A stretch of DNA of 64,000 nt from UBA1858 sp045106935 (GCA_045106935.1 JBGCFN010000014.1:12523-76522); one strand, 5' to 3'. Shown: positions 17,742-27,526, counted from the stretch's first letter. Notes: generated by a model from the letters alone, not told the origin. Numbers and translations: made by a program.

Positions 17742-18587
17742 ATGAATAAAACTGTTATCCGCCTATATCCCGGCGCAGGAGAATCTGTGCCATTGAAAGG
17801 ATTGTATCTTAGCCAAGAAAAATCTGCCTGGGAAAATGCTAAGACACTTGGTTATTCGCCCTATATTTATGCCAATTTTTTAACCAGCTTAGATGGTCGT
17901 ATCGCCTTAGGCGAGATGACGGGTGAGCAATATCATCTGCCAGATCAGTTGAAATCTGATGAAGATTTCATGTTGTTTCTTGAGTTGTATGCACAGGCTG
18001 ATTGTATAATTACTCATGGTGGTTACATGCGTGCGTTAGATGATGACCGTTTGGGTAATGTGTTGCAGCTGCCAGAGTCTAGTGACACGCAATACATTCA
18101 CGACTGGCGTCAGCAACAAGGAATGAAAAAGAATCCTGATGTAGTCATTGTTAGTGGCAGTTTGGATTTTCCTTGGCATTCGTCGTTAAATGAGTCTGAG
18201 CAGCAAGTGCATATCGCCACAGGTGGTAAGGCAAATCAAGAAAACAAACAACGCTGGATAAATGCTGGACATCAAGTAAACCAAATGGGTGAGCAATCAC
18301 ATGTTGATGTAAAGAATTTAATCGAGTTCTTGAAGGAAAAGAACTATAGATCAGTGTATTTAGTTGCAGGGCCAGAATTATTACAAGACTTGATTGAATA
18401 TAATTATGTTCATAGTTTTTATATGACAATGAGCCATCAGTTGTTAGGAGGAAAGGATTTTAAGAGTCTGCTTTCGGGTGATGTGTTAAATGATTCGGGT
18501 CGAATGAAGATTGAAAATATGTATATGGATATGGAAAGCTCTAATTCGCTAGGACAATGGTACGCAGAGTTTTCTTTCGTAAAATAA
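17742..18587 (+). CDS. RibD C-terminal-domain (dihydrofolate-reductase-like) protein
   Basis: Predicted NAD(P)H-dependent reductase of 281 residues with the RibD_C fold. The hallmark is ANFLTSLDGRIAL at about 46-58 (in RibD the strand-loop that holds the pteridine-type substrate), with ADCIITHGGYMRALDDDRLG following, and GPELLQDLIEYNYVHSFYMTMSHQLLGGKDF near the C terminus. The deaminase half of true RibD is missing. Members of this group include riboflavin-pathway reductases and many uncharacterised reductases. The substrate is unknown. It diverges from the mutL operon (22 bases between starts) and precedes sohB. Confidence 0.78.
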   Translation: MNKTVIRLYPGAGESVPLKGLYLSQEKSAWENAKTLGYSPYIYANFLTSLDGRIALGEMTGEQYHLPDQLKSDEDFMLFLELYAQADCIITHGGYMRALDDDRLGNVLQLPESSDTQYIHDWRQQQGMKKNPDVVIVSGSLDFPWHSSLNESEQQVHIATGGKANQENKQRWINAGHQVNQMGEQSHVDVKNLIEFLKEKNYRSVYLVAGPELLQDLIEYNYVHSFYMTMSHQLLGGKDFKSLLSGDVLNDSGRMKIENMYMDMESSNSLGQWYAEFSFVK

Positions 18588-18611
18588 ATAATATTAACTA
18601 AGAGAATACTA

Positions 18612-19619
18612 ATGATGGAGTTTGTTTCTGATTACGGATTGTTTTTGGCAAAGGCAGCCACAATTCTTATTTTTATCTGGTTGCTGTTGTCGTTAATTGT
18701 TTCATTGACGCATAAGCCTCAGGATCAAGATCAAATAGAAATAAAAAAATTAAATGATAAATATGACAATATAAAACTGTTAATGCAAAAGTCTATGCTT
18801 TCCAAAAAGCAGGCAAAAGAATTGATTAAAAAGAATAAGAAGCTGATAAAAAAGAATAAGAACGAAGATAAAGGTCAGCGGGTATTTGTGTTGAATTTTG
18901 TGGGGAATATTAAGGCGAGTGCAGTTAAGCATCTGCGTCAAGAAATCACGGCTTTGTTAGCAGTGGCAACGCCAGAGGATGAAGTGGTTGTATGTTTAGA
19001 GAACGCAGGTGGAATGGTGCATGAGCATGGGTTTGCATCTTCACAGTTAGAGCGTATTAAGCAACGCAAAATACCTTTAACCGTCACCGTCGACAAAGTA
19101 GCTGCCAGTGGCGGTTATATGATGGCCTGTGTAGCTGATCGTATTGTGGCGGCGCCTTTTTCGATTATTGGTTCCATTGGTGTGATTGCGCAGCTACCTA
19201 ATTTTAATCGGTTGCTAGATAAGCATGGAATCGATTACGAGCAGGTAAAAGCAGGAGACCTTAAGCGTACGCTGACTATGTTTGGTAAAAATACTGATGA
19301 GGATCGCGAAAGATTTACCGAGCAAATGGAAGAGACTCATGCTTTATTCAAACAGTTTGTTGCAGAAAATCGTGAGCAGATTGACATTCAAGAAATCGCG
19401 ACCGGAGAACATTGGCTAGGGACAAGAGCATTAGAGTTGAAGCTTGTAGATGAGTTGATTACGAGTGATGATTATCTTCTGCGTAAGAGTGAAACGGCTG
19501 ATGTGTATGAAATTAAACACAGTGCGCCAAAATCTATTAGCGAAAAAGTGATGGGAAATGCGCAATTAGCATTTGAGAAAGTAATGACAGTTTTATGGGA
19601 GCGTAAACTATTTTCTTGA
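18612..19619 (+). CDS. sohB: Inner-membrane peptidase SohB (S49 family)
   Basis: Signal-peptide-peptidase-like serine protease facing the periplasm. It has 335 residues. There is an N-terminal membrane helix (about 11-34), then a lysine-rich coiled stretch. The S49 domain has the catalytic serine in DKVAASGGYMMA (about 160-171) and the general-base lysine in KAGDLKRT. RIVAAPFSIIGSIGV is the conserved strand. It lies 24 bases after the RibD-like gene and converges on amiB. sohB is not a normal member of the amiB-mutL cluster, so these two genes form a local insertion. Confidence 0.9.
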   Translation: MMEFVSDYGLFLAKAATILIFIWLLLSLIVSLTHKPQDQDQIEIKKLNDKYDNIKLLMQKSMLSKKQAKELIKKNKKLIKKNKNEDKGQRVFVLNFVGNIKASAVKHLRQEITALLAVATPEDEVVVCLENAGGMVHEHGFASSQLERIKQRKIPLTVTVDKVAASGGYMMACVADRIVAAPFSIIGSIGVIAQLPNFNRLLDKHGIDYEQVKAGDLKRTLTMFGKNTDEDRERFTEQMEETHALFKQFVAENREQIDIQEIATGEHWLGTRALELKLVDELITSDDYLLRKSETADVYEIKHSAPKSISEKVMGNAQLAFEKVMTVLWERKLFS

Positions 19620-19643
19620 ATCTTAAGAAATAAGCGTTGCTGG

Positions 19644-21161
19644 TTAAACTTCAGGGATAATTAATTTTTGACCAACACGGATTCTGTCTGAATTTAAAGC
19701 GTTTGTTTTGCGTATCGAATCAATGCTCACGCTATATTGAATGGCTATCTCTGAGAGTGTTTCACCGTATTTAATAGTGTGTTTGTCTTGTTTTGCATTG
19801 CTGGCTAACACGGCGTCTTTAGGTGCATGGTGCCTTAGGTATTGTTTAACACCTTTGAATACTGAGCTGGCAAGTTTTTGTTGATGAGTCGCTGAGCGTA
19901 ACTTTTTCTCTTCTGACGCATTTGAAATAAAAGCTGTTTCTACAAGTATAGAAGGAATATCAGGTGACTTGAGTACTGCAAAACCTGCGTGCTCAACATT
20001 TTTGCGCGTTTTTCCTAATGTGCTTAGTTCTTTTTTGACTGAGTTGGCCAGTTTCATGCTTGCGCCAATCGTTGCGGCTTGTTGAAGATCAACTAGCACT
20101 TTTGTCACGTCTTTCCCTTTGCCTTTGAGTTTTACTCCGCCGATAGTGCCCGATTCGTTTTGACTTTGCGCTAGAAATCTTGCGGCCTCGCTACTCGCGC
20201 CGTTCTTGGAAAGCACATACACAGATGAACCTCGAACACGTCGATCATCAACAGCATCTGCATGAATTGAAATAAAAATATCCGCTTTCTTATCACGCGC
20301 TTTCTTGATGCGTCCTCGCAAAGTCAAGAATTTATCTGAGTCACGTGTCATGACTGCACGCATACCTTTTTCGGCATTAATTAAGCGCACCAATCTTTTT
20401 GAAATTTGTAGAACGACGTCTTTTTCACGAGTGCCAGCGTATCCAGTTGCGCCTGGGTCCTTGCCGCCATGCCCTGGATCAATTGCAATCACTAGCGTCT
20501 TAGCTCTAGGTCTTTTAGCGTTGGTCGTTTTCTTGGGTAAAGGTTTTGCTTTAACAGGCTTTGTCGCAGTAGAAGTAATCTTTGCAATAATGTCTTGTTC
20601 GGGCTTTGCTTTGGCGACTTTCTTAACGCTTGGTTTTTTATTGACTGTTTTTGCTATTTGTTTTTGAGTGGCTTTCTTTTTAATAGCTGTCTTCTTTGGC
20701 GAAGATGTTTTAGCTATTTGGGCATTGGCCGTCTTTGTATTTTTTAAATCGATCACTAATCGATGAAGTGAGTCACCATTGGGTGCAAGGACAAAACTCT
20801 TTGGAACGATTTGCTGATTTAAATCTAGGACAATTCTAAGTTTATTGTTAGTACGATTAGCGTGGCGTATTTTTTCTACGAATGAGGCTTTAAATACAGA
20901 TTGATCTACCTTGGTGGATAGTTTTGCATTGCTGAAATCAATCACCACACGTCGTGGGTTATTCAGTGTGAAAATCTTATAGGCAGGTGAGGTACTGGTA
21001 TCAAAAACAACGCGAGTCACTTGGCCATTTTTAGCGACGCGAATGTTTTCAACATTCAGCCCTTCAGCAGAAGCGATTGCAGGCAGGATGCTGAATATTG
21101 CGACTAGCGCAATAATCATTCTATTCACATGACAAGAAATTGATGGTTTTGGAATAAACAC
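19644..21161 (-). CDS. amiB: N-acetylmuramoyl-L-alanine amidase (AmiB-like, AMIN-Amidase_3-LysM)
   Basis: Periplasmic zinc amidase that cuts the peptide from MurNAc during cell separation. It has 505 residues. The order is signal peptide (about 14-32), AMIN domain (about 35-140), a lysine/alanine/threonine-rich linker (about 145-220), and Amidase_3 (IAIDPGHGGKDPGATG near 226, ISIHADA near 298, VETAFISNASEE). The C terminus is a LysM repeat (HTIKYGETLSEIAIQYSVS). The GTG at 21161 is supported by TAGGGAG upstream. The LysM and the location before mutL match AmiB rather than AmiA/C. Confidence 0.92.
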   Translation of the reverse strand: MFIPKPSISCHVNRMIIALVAIFSILPAIASAEGLNVENIRVAKNGQVTRVVFDTSTSPAYKIFTLNNPRRVVIDFSNAKLSTKVDQSVFKASFVEKIRHANRTNNKLRIVLDLNQQIVPKSFVLAPNGDSLHRLVIDLKNTKTANAQIAKTSSPKKTAIKKKATQKQIAKTVNKKPSVKKVAKAKPEQDIIAKITSTATKPVKAKPLPKKTTNAKRPRAKTLVIAIDPGHGGKDPGATGYAGTREKDVVLQISKRLVRLINAEKGMRAVMTRDSDKFLTLRGRIKKARDKKADIFISIHADAVDDRRVRGSSVYVLSKNGASSEAARFLAQSQNESGTIGGVKLKGKGKDVTKVLVDLQQAATIGASMKLANSVKKELSTLGKTRKNVEHAGFAVLKSPDIPSILVETAFISNASEEKKLRSATHQQKLASSVFKGVKQYLRHHAPKDAVLASNAKQDKHTIKYGETLSEIAIQYSVSIDSIRKTNALNSDRIRVGQKLIIPEV

Positions 21162-21273
21162 CCAGCAGATCTCCCTACGACCTTAGTCTATTTTTTGTTA
21201 ACTGTAACAAAAATAATAACCTACGGGCAATTATTAAATGAAAATCTATAAAAAGCGTCAAGTATTCTATGGG

Positions 21274-21693
21274 CTAAGAGGCATTATTTTTAATGCTGAC
21301 CTGGCGTCCTTCTGGAATATATTCAATGGAAATCTCCATCGTGGCCTTAGGGACGAGCGGTTGACCGAGATTGGGCCACTCAATAAAACATATATTTGCA
21401 TCGCTACAACATTCTCTAATACCAATATAATCTAGTTCTTCAGGGTCAGAAACTCTATATAAATCAAAATGATAAGCTTCTTGAGAGGCGAGGGTATAGG
21501 TTTCAACTAGAGTAAAAGTTGGGCTTTTCACTAAGCCTTTATGCCCAAGTGCGTGCAAAGCGCCTCTCACCAGAGTGGTTTTGCCTGCACCAAGGTCGCC
21601 ATGCAAATAGATAATGGCGGGTTTGTTGAGTTGTTCTATTAGTTGCGCACCTAGAGCTTCCATGTCCTCCGCTGAACGAACAATTGTCTTCAT
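21274..21693 (-). CDS. tsaE: tRNA threonylcarbamoyladenosine biosynthesis ATPase TsaE
   Basis: P-loop ATPase needed with TsaB and TsaD for t6A37 modification of ANN-decoding tRNAs. It has 139 residues from the ATG at 21693. Walker A is GDLGAGKTTLVRGAL (about 32-46), then SPTFTLVETY, HFDLYR and the FIEWPNLG segment, all typical. The start overlaps the nnr stop codon (ATGA), which implies translational coupling. An upstream in-frame extension inside nnr is rejected. Confidence 0.95.
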   Translation of the reverse strand: MKTIVRSAEDMEALGAQLIEQLNKPAIIYLHGDLGAGKTTLVRGALHALGHKGLVKSPTFTLVETYTLASQEAYHFDLYRVSDPEELDYIGIRECCSDANICFIEWPNLGQPLVPKATMEISIEYIPEGRQVSIKNNAS

Positions 21694-23174
21694 GGATTGA
21701 CCAGTTTGTATAGTGCCGGGAATAAATCTTCGGCTAACACACCGCGGGTACCTTGGCTGGATATCAATTCTGCCGCTTGGCCGTGAAGCATGACGCCACA
21801 ATTAGCGGCATTGTCTAATGAGATTCCTTGCGCGACTAGGCTAGCTAAGATGCCGGCCAGAACATCACCCGTACCGCCGGTGGCAAGGCTGACATTACCA
21901 CTTGTACAAAAACTAATGTGTTGATCATGACAAGTGAGCGTGCCAGATCCTTTTAACACAGCCACTCCGGAATATTGTTCCTGTATAGCCAGTGCGGATG
22001 AGACGCGATTCAATTGAATTTCCTCTGTATTGCAAGCCAGTAATTGCGCGGCCTCACCTGGATGTGGGGTTAATATCCAATGATCGCATTTGCTTGGATT
22101 TTTGCTTAGTAGATGTAAAGCATCGGCATCTACAATTAATGGTTTGTGAGATTCGATGACGCGAGCAAACACTTTTTGTGCCCATTTATCTTGGCCTAAC
22201 CCTGGGCCAAGTAAAATGACATCGGCTTTTTTCATTAGCTCAGCGAGATCACGTGGTTCCTGAATCCCTTTAACCATCAGTGAGCCGCATCCCGCCGCAA
22301 TGGCAGCGACATTATCAGGATGACATGCCACGCTGACTAATCCTGCGCCTGTGCGTGCAGCGGCAGTCCCTGCTAAGCGTGCCGCATTGGGATAGCTGAT
22401 GTTGCCACCTACCACGAGGACGTGACCGTAAAGATTTTTGTACCCACTTTGTTTTCGTGCAGGTAAAAGTTGTGCCGGCAATACTTCGCTTAATGACATG
22501 CCGAGTTTTTCTGCATCATCAATGATGGCATTGGGTAGGTCTAATGAGTCCACGCCAATGCTTCCAGTATAATGTCGAGATTCACCAGTGATTAATCCGC
22601 TCTTTAAGCCAATAAAGGTGAGTGTGCTATTGGCATACACGGCTGGGCCCATTGGGTTGCCCGTGTCTGCTCTGAGTCCCGAGGGGATATCTAATGACAA
22701 TACGGGCACTGGCGCACGATTTATTGCATTGATTATATTGGCAAGCTCACCTTCAACGGTGCGTGTGACACCTGTGCCAAATATTGCATCAACAATTAAA
22801 TCGCATTCGGGTAAATCTTCATTGTAGTCAATATCTCTTCCATCATGAATCGCATAGTCATTTTGCGCGCGCATCGCATCACCGCGTAATTTGGTGATGG
22901 GCACGGCTGGCATGGTGAAGCATTCAAGTTCTGCATTGTGTAGTAGGCGAGCTAAAATATAGCCATCGCCCGCATTGTTACCACCGCCAGCAATCACTAA
23001 TATTCGTTTTGCTTCTGGATAGTGTTGCCTTATAAACATAAAGGCAGCTTTTCCCGCCCGCTGCATGAGATCATAGCTTTTGAACCCATGATGCTCGATT
23101 GCGGTAGACTCAAGCTGTTGAATTTGCTGTCTTGAGAAGACCGGATATTGTTTGCCGTTAGTTATAAAATTCAT
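21690..23174 (-). CDS. nnr: Bifunctional NAD(P)H-hydrate epimerase / ADP-dependent dehydratase
   Basis: Repairs hydrated NADH and NADPH. The N-terminal YjeF epimerase domain (about 1-215) has VIAGGGNNAGDGYILARLL and DIPSGLRADTG. The C-terminal ribokinase-like dehydratase domain (about 225-490) has GHVLVVGGN, LGPGLGQD, VDADALHLL, LTPHPGEAAQLL and LATGGTGDVLAGILA. At 494 residues it is full length. It is divergent from queG and overlaps tsaE by four bases, the exact E. coli arrangement. Confidence 0.95.
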   Translation of the reverse strand: MNFITNGKQYPVFSRQQIQQLESTAIEHHGFKSYDLMQRAGKAAFMFIRQHYPEAKRILVIAGGGNNAGDGYILARLLHNAELECFTMPAVPITKLRGDAMRAQNDYAIHDGRDIDYNEDLPECDLIVDAIFGTGVTRTVEGELANIINAINRAPVPVLSLDIPSGLRADTGNPMGPAVYANSTLTFIGLKSGLITGESRHYTGSIGVDSLDLPNAIIDDAEKLGMSLSEVLPAQLLPARKQSGYKNLYGHVLVVGGNISYPNAARLAGTAAARTGAGLVSVACHPDNVAAIAAGCGSLMVKGIQEPRDLAELMKKADVILLGPGLGQDKWAQKVFARVIESHKPLIVDADALHLLSKNPSKCDHWILTPHPGEAAQLLACNTEEIQLNRVSSALAIQEQYSGVAVLKGSGTLTCHDQHISFCTSGNVSLATGGTGDVLAGILASLVAQGISLDNAANCGVMLHGQAAELISSQGTRGVLAEDLFPALYKLVNP

Positions 23175-23199
23175 GTGTCATTAAACAATTTAATTTATT

Positions 23200-24270
23200 G
23201 TGCAAAAGCCTATCGTTACTGAACAGAGTATGCAAAGCCTATTGGATAATATCCAGGATTGGGCGGGTGAGCTTGGTTTTGATCATATTGGAATAAGCGA
23301 TACAAATCTTGCTGAACATGAAGCTTATTTGTTGAATTGGTTGCAATCTGGCATGCAGGGCGAAATGGACTACATGCATAAGCATGGGACCAAGCGATCA
23401 CGACCTGACGAATTGCTGCCAGGAACGGTATGCATTATTTCGGTTAGGATGAATTATTTGCCTCCCGATGCACAAGACCCTAATCAAGTACTTGATGATG
23501 CAAATGCTGCCTATATTTCACGTTATGCGTTAGGCCGTGACTATCACAAAGTGATGAGAAAGCGCCTGCAAAAACTTGCCACGCGTATTGAGCGTCATGT
23601 AGGTGCTTTTGGGTATCGCGCATTTGTTGATAGTGCACCTGTATTAGAAAAAGCACTTGCTCACAAAGCTGGATTAGGCTGGGTTGGAAAACATACTAAT
23701 TTGCTGTCTGAAGAGGCCGGGTCCTGGTTCTTTTTAGGGGAGTTGTTTACCAATTTACCTCTTCCTGTTAATCAACCAACTAGCAATCACTGTGGCAGTT
23801 GTGAGGCATGCATAGATGTGTGTCCTACGCAGGCAATTATTGCGCCTTATAAATTGGATGCGAGAAAATGCATTTCTTATTTAACCATTGAGCATAAAAC
23901 ATCTATTCCCGTGGAATATCGTAAACCGATGGGCAATCGAATATATGGGTGTGATGATTGTCAGTTGGTTTGCCCGTGGAATAAGTTTTCAAAAAAATCA
24001 CCGTTAGCTGATTTTGCAAAAAGACATAGTTTAGATGCGGTTAGTTTGGTTGAATTATTCTTATGGAGTGAAGAGGATTTTTTGCGTTATACGCAAGGGT
24101 CTGCAATACGGCGAATAGGTTATCAACAGTGGCTAAGAAACGTAGCTGTGGCACTGGGGAATGCGCCAGAGAGCTCAGAAGTCATTCAGGCGTTACTTAG
24201 TCGGCGAGATGATTGTTCGAGTTTGGTATGTGAACATGTGGAGTGGGCATTGCAGCAGCATGGCCAATGA
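23200..24270 (+). CDS. queG: Epoxyqueuosine reductase QueG
   Basis: Cobalamin- and iron-sulfur-dependent enzyme for the last step of queuosine synthesis in tRNA. It has 356 residues from the GTG at 23200. An ATG at 23230 is a possible alternative start. Two [4Fe-4S] motifs are present: CGSCEACIDVCPTQAI (about 198-213) and CDDCQLVCPWN (about 250-260). MNYLPP and YHKVMRKRL precede them, and the C terminus is the HEAT-like region (LGNAPES...). It lies seven bases before ydbH, so it heads the ydbH-ynbE-ydbL operon here. Confidence 0.95.
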   Translation: MQKPIVTEQSMQSLLDNIQDWAGELGFDHIGISDTNLAEHEAYLLNWLQSGMQGEMDYMHKHGTKRSRPDELLPGTVCIISVRMNYLPPDAQDPNQVLDDANAAYISRYALGRDYHKVMRKRLQKLATRIERHVGAFGYRAFVDSAPVLEKALAHKAGLGWVGKHTNLLSEEAGSWFFLGELFTNLPLPVNQPTSNHCGSCEACIDVCPTQAIIAPYKLDARKCISYLTIEHKTSIPVEYRKPMGNRIYGCDDCQLVCPWNKFSKKSPLADFAKRHSLDAVSLVELFLWSEEDFLRYTQGSAIRRIGYQQWLRNVAVALGNAPESSEVIQALLSRRDDCSSLVCEHVEWALQQHGQ

Positions 24271-24277
24271 GTAATTA

Positions 24278-26929
24278 ATGAAGAAACTATTTTTAATTAT
24301 ATTTATTGCATTCATTGTTGTTGCTCTATTTTTATTTCGTGTGCCACTGATTCAGGTGTTGGCGCCTAATATTGCAAAGTATTATGGCTTTGATGTTAGT
24401 AATGTTGAGGTTGCTCAGATTGATATTGATAAAATTGTTATCCCTGTCTTGGGTATGCAATATGCTAAGGCCGGAAAGCAAGTAGATATTGAAATGCATA
24501 ACCTTGTTGTCATTATTGATCAGTATCAAAGAGTTATATCTGAGGTTAGCTCGAGTCGTGTTGTGATTGAAATTGATCAGATAGAAGAGCTTGTCACTGC
24601 TACTCCAGATACCAGCATAAATGATGCAATTAATTTCCTACCAATATTTGGAATTAATATTGAGCATTTAGAGCTTAAGTATCGCGCTCAAGAAAAACAA
24701 TTAGCTAGTTTTAAGGGTGAATTGTTGTATGCAGATACCATGCAGTTAAAAGGAAATTTTAGTATTCAAGAGATGCTTGATTTCAATGTGACTATGACTG
24801 CTGATGAGTCAGATTTTATTATTGATGTATCCCAGCATGATCAAGAGAATAATAACGAGGTGATTGCTTTGTCAGGTGATTATTGGGTAAAGGATGACTG
24901 GTTAAAAGTAACGTTAGCGGGTCGTTTAAGTATTGCCGATATTAATAATATGTTGCATGGATTTGGTATGAATAAATTCGTGCAAGATGATGATAGTGCC
25001 GTTAAAGCAAAATTTGAGTTGGATTTAGCCAGGTCAGCTGAGCAAATAATGCAATCATTTGCGGCTGATATAGATATCGATAGCTCGTTAAAAGTATCTG
25101 CTCATGAGTTGAGTGTGAAGTTTGCCGATGTCGATATTAGTGCGAGTTGTCATGTCGAGAAAACTGATATGGCTAATTGCGCATTTAAAGATCCACAGCG
25201 CGCAGTGATCGATTTTCATAGTCCTCCAGATTGGTTGTCTAATTATTTTGAAGAGATTGATAGTCAGTATATTGTAGAAGTTAATCCAAGTGACCAGTTG
25301 GAGCTGCAATTATCTTTCATGGAAATATTGGCCGCAAAAGCTATTGGTAGTGCTGCGTTTAATATGCGGAGTCGATCATCGCGCTTCAATGTCGACGGAC
25401 TTTTGTATGATTTAAGTTTTAACGGAGTTGAACAAGACTGGCAATTAGATGCGGGCTATCAGATGAAATTAAACGCGCTTAATGTCGATGCTCCAATTGA
25501 AGTGCCACGTTTCATTTTAATGGCTAATGGAAATTTAAGCGCTAATCAAACATGGCTGGATATTTCTGTGGCAAAAGACTCAGTGGCGACAGCTCTAGAC
25601 GTTGCATATGAGGGCTATCTGACCAAAAAGTTAGAGTTTAAGCAATTAGATGATGCGTTGATTAGATATCGTTACCAAAATAATAACGTCTATGCCGACA
25701 GTCTTGATTTTTCTCTTACTTCGCGTCAAGTGAAACACGAAGATTTTGAAGTTGATTTATCTCCAATACAACTAAGCGTTGAAAATTTGGATTACTCGAA
25801 TAATAAGCAATCGCTTGTTGCTAAGCTTGTTACAGATCATGTATTGGTGACGCAGCGTGGAATTCCGATATCGGCATATGGGATAGAGGCGGGTGCAGAA
25901 TATAAGGATGAGCAATTGTCTATGAGTGGCAATGCTGGCTTTGGTGAACAAAAGAACCGCTTAGAATATTCTGCTACACATGATTTTGTAAAAGGTCTAG
26001 GTACAGGAACTATAACTGGTGAAGCGACTAAACTAGCAGATAATGAAATTATCAGTCGTCAAATAAGTGATTCTGGTTTTCCTTTGCAATTAAGGGAGGG
26101 TGGTTTAAAGATTGATATTGAAGCACTTTGGAATACAAATAAATCGATCAGTGAGATAACGGTAAAGCTATTAGCAGATAATATCGCCGGGGATTATGCG
26201 CAAAATCAATTTTCTGGGCTGAATACATCGCTAGAGTTTATTGGTCATGAAGGTTGGAGTTTGAAGCAGGCAGCGAGTATTAATATTGATATAGTTAATA
26301 TGGGCGTGCCTCTTAAAGATCTAACCTTGAATTTAGAGCGTATGGAATATGAAGTTCAAGAGCATCCTTTGATTGTATTACGTGACCTGTCTGCGGCGGC
26401 TTTAGATGGGAGTATTTATTCAAACAAAATAGAAGTGGATCTTAATCGGCGAGAAAATAAATTTTCTATCTTTTTGTCTTCATTGTCGTTAGAAAAACTA
26501 GTTGCTTTAAATCAGACGGAAGATTTGATTGCTAGTGGCACCTTAAATGGTGAGTTGCCTATGCGGCTTGATAATGGTGTGTTGCTGGTGGATGGAGGTT
26601 GGTTGCGTGCAGATGAGCGTGGAGGTTTTATCAAGTATGGTCGGATTGGTGATGTCTTAGTGGGTCATGAAGATTTGCAGTTAGTTGGAGAGTTGTTGAA
26701 AAATTTCCAATACAATGAGATGTCTGCTCAAGTTGATTTGGTGTCTGGGGGAGGGTTAACGCTGGCAACTAAGTTGCATGGGCGTAGCCCAGAGGCAACA
26801 CTGAATAAGCAGGTCAATTTAAACTTCAATATCGATTTTAATTTGTGGAAATTCTTAGAGAGTGCTAGATTGCTGACACGTATTGATCAAGATGTTAGTG
26901 AGCAAATTCTTTCTAATCAAAAGAAATAA
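24278..26929 (+). CDS. ydbH: YdbH-family AsmA-like envelope lipid-transport protein
   Basis: A long protein (883 residues) with one N-terminal membrane helix (about 3-20) and otherwise extended beta-rich sequence, as expected of AsmA-like bridge proteins that span the periplasm. In E. coli YdbH, with the lipoprotein YnbE, moves phospholipid to the outer membrane redundantly with TamB and YhdP. The C-terminal part (TLNGELPMRLDNGVLLVDGGWLR... then GGFIKYGR) is the most conserved segment. The next two genes are the YnbE and YdbL homologues, which supports the call. Sequence identity across the middle appears low, as is usual for this family. Confidence 0.85.
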   Translation: MKKLFLIIFIAFIVVALFLFRVPLIQVLAPNIAKYYGFDVSNVEVAQIDIDKIVIPVLGMQYAKAGKQVDIEMHNLVVIIDQYQRVISEVSSSRVVIEIDQIEELVTATPDTSINDAINFLPIFGINIEHLELKYRAQEKQLASFKGELLYADTMQLKGNFSIQEMLDFNVTMTADESDFIIDVSQHDQENNNEVIALSGDYWVKDDWLKVTLAGRLSIADINNMLHGFGMNKFVQDDDSAVKAKFELDLARSAEQIMQSFAADIDIDSSLKVSAHELSVKFADVDISASCHVEKTDMANCAFKDPQRAVIDFHSPPDWLSNYFEEIDSQYIVEVNPSDQLELQLSFMEILAAKAIGSAAFNMRSRSSRFNVDGLLYDLSFNGVEQDWQLDAGYQMKLNALNVDAPIEVPRFILMANGNLSANQTWLDISVAKDSVATALDVAYEGYLTKKLEFKQLDDALIRYRYQNNNVYADSLDFSLTSRQVKHEDFEVDLSPIQLSVENLDYSNNKQSLVAKLVTDHVLVTQRGIPISAYGIEAGAEYKDEQLSMSGNAGFGEQKNRLEYSATHDFVKGLGTGTITGEATKLADNEIISRQISDSGFPLQLREGGLKIDIEALWNTNKSISEITVKLLADNIAGDYAQNQFSGLNTSLEFIGHEGWSLKQAASINIDIVNMGVPLKDLTLNLERMEYEVQEHPLIVLRDLSAAALDGSIYSNKIEVDLNRRENKFSIFLSSLSLEKLVALNQTEDLIASGTLNGELPMRLDNGVLLVDGGWLRADERGGFIKYGRIGDVLVGHEDLQLVGELLKNFQYNEMSAQVDLVSGGGLTLATKLHGRSPEATLNKQVNLNFNIDFNLWKFLESARLLTRIDQDVSEQILSNQKK

Positions 26930-26987
26930 TGGGAACTTTGTTAACGAAGCATGGGTCAACCATTTACTGATAATTGGTGTATCGCAA

Positions 26988-27179
26988 ATGAATAAAATAC
27001 TTATGTGCGTCTTGGTTGCCAGTGGGATTCTATTATCCTCATGCAATCCAACAGTTAAAGTTGAGGCGCCAGATGAGCCTATTACAATCAATATGAATAT
27101 TAAAATTGAGCATGAAGTGCGAATTAAAGTAGATAAAGAGCTTGATGATGTGTTTGCAGATGATAGTGGTCTGTTCTGA
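26988..27179 (+). CDS. ynbE: YnbE-like lipoprotein
   Basis: Outer-membrane lipoprotein of 63 residues. The signal peptide ends in the lipobox LLSSC (Cys19). The mature part has the family core VKVEAPDEPITINMNIKIEHEVRI. In E. coli YnbE multimerises and forms a beta-stacked link with YdbH across the periplasm. The ATG at 26988 is chosen because it gives the proper signal peptide; a longer upstream frame has none. Its stop overlaps the ydbL start (TGATG). Confidence 0.9.
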   Translation: MNKILMCVLVASGILLSSCNPTVKVEAPDEPITINMNIKIEHEVRIKVDKELDDVFADDSGLF

Positions 27180-27526
27180 TGGGAATAAAAATCATGAAAC
27201 TTAAAATTGTTAAAATATTGTTTGTTGCGCTGATGGCATTAAATACGACATGTGTATTTGCAGTTGATCTGCAACAGGTTAAAAGTAATGGTTTGGTTGG
27301 TGAGCAGCTGAATGGCTACCTCGGGGTAGTGGATGCTAATGCTGAGTCTGAAGTGAGAGAGTTAATCGCGGATATAAATGCCAAGCGTAAAGCGAAGTAT
27401 GAATCAATTGCAGCACAGAATAGTACTAGTCTAGAAACAGTCGAGTTACTTGCGGGTAAGAAGGCTGTTGAGAAAACACAAGCGGGAAATTATATTCAAA
27501 CTGCGACAGGTTGGAAAAAGAAATAG
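27179..27526 (+). CDS. ydbL: YdbL-like DUF1318 periplasmic protein
   Basis: DUF1318 protein of 115 residues (110 if the ATG at 27194 is used). It has a signal peptide through about residue 28 (ALNTTCVFA-VD). The mature domain has LQQVKSNGLVGEQLNGYLGVV, then VRELIADINAKRKAKYESIAAQN and AGNYIQTATGWKKK at the end, the usual layout of YdbL. YdbL modulates the YdbH-YnbE bridge in E. coli. The start overlaps the ynbE stop, so the pair is translationally coupled. Confidence 0.92.
   Translation: MGIKIMKLKIVKILFVALMALNTTCVFAVDLQQVKSNGLVGEQLNGYLGVVDANAESEVRELIADINAKRKAKYESIAAQNSTSLETVELLAGKKAVEKTQAGNYIQTATGWKKK

Noticed and set aside
21694..21801. N-terminal extension of tsaE
   Set aside because: It lies in nnr and is not part of the TsaE family; the ATGA overlap at 21690-21693 is a typical coupled start.
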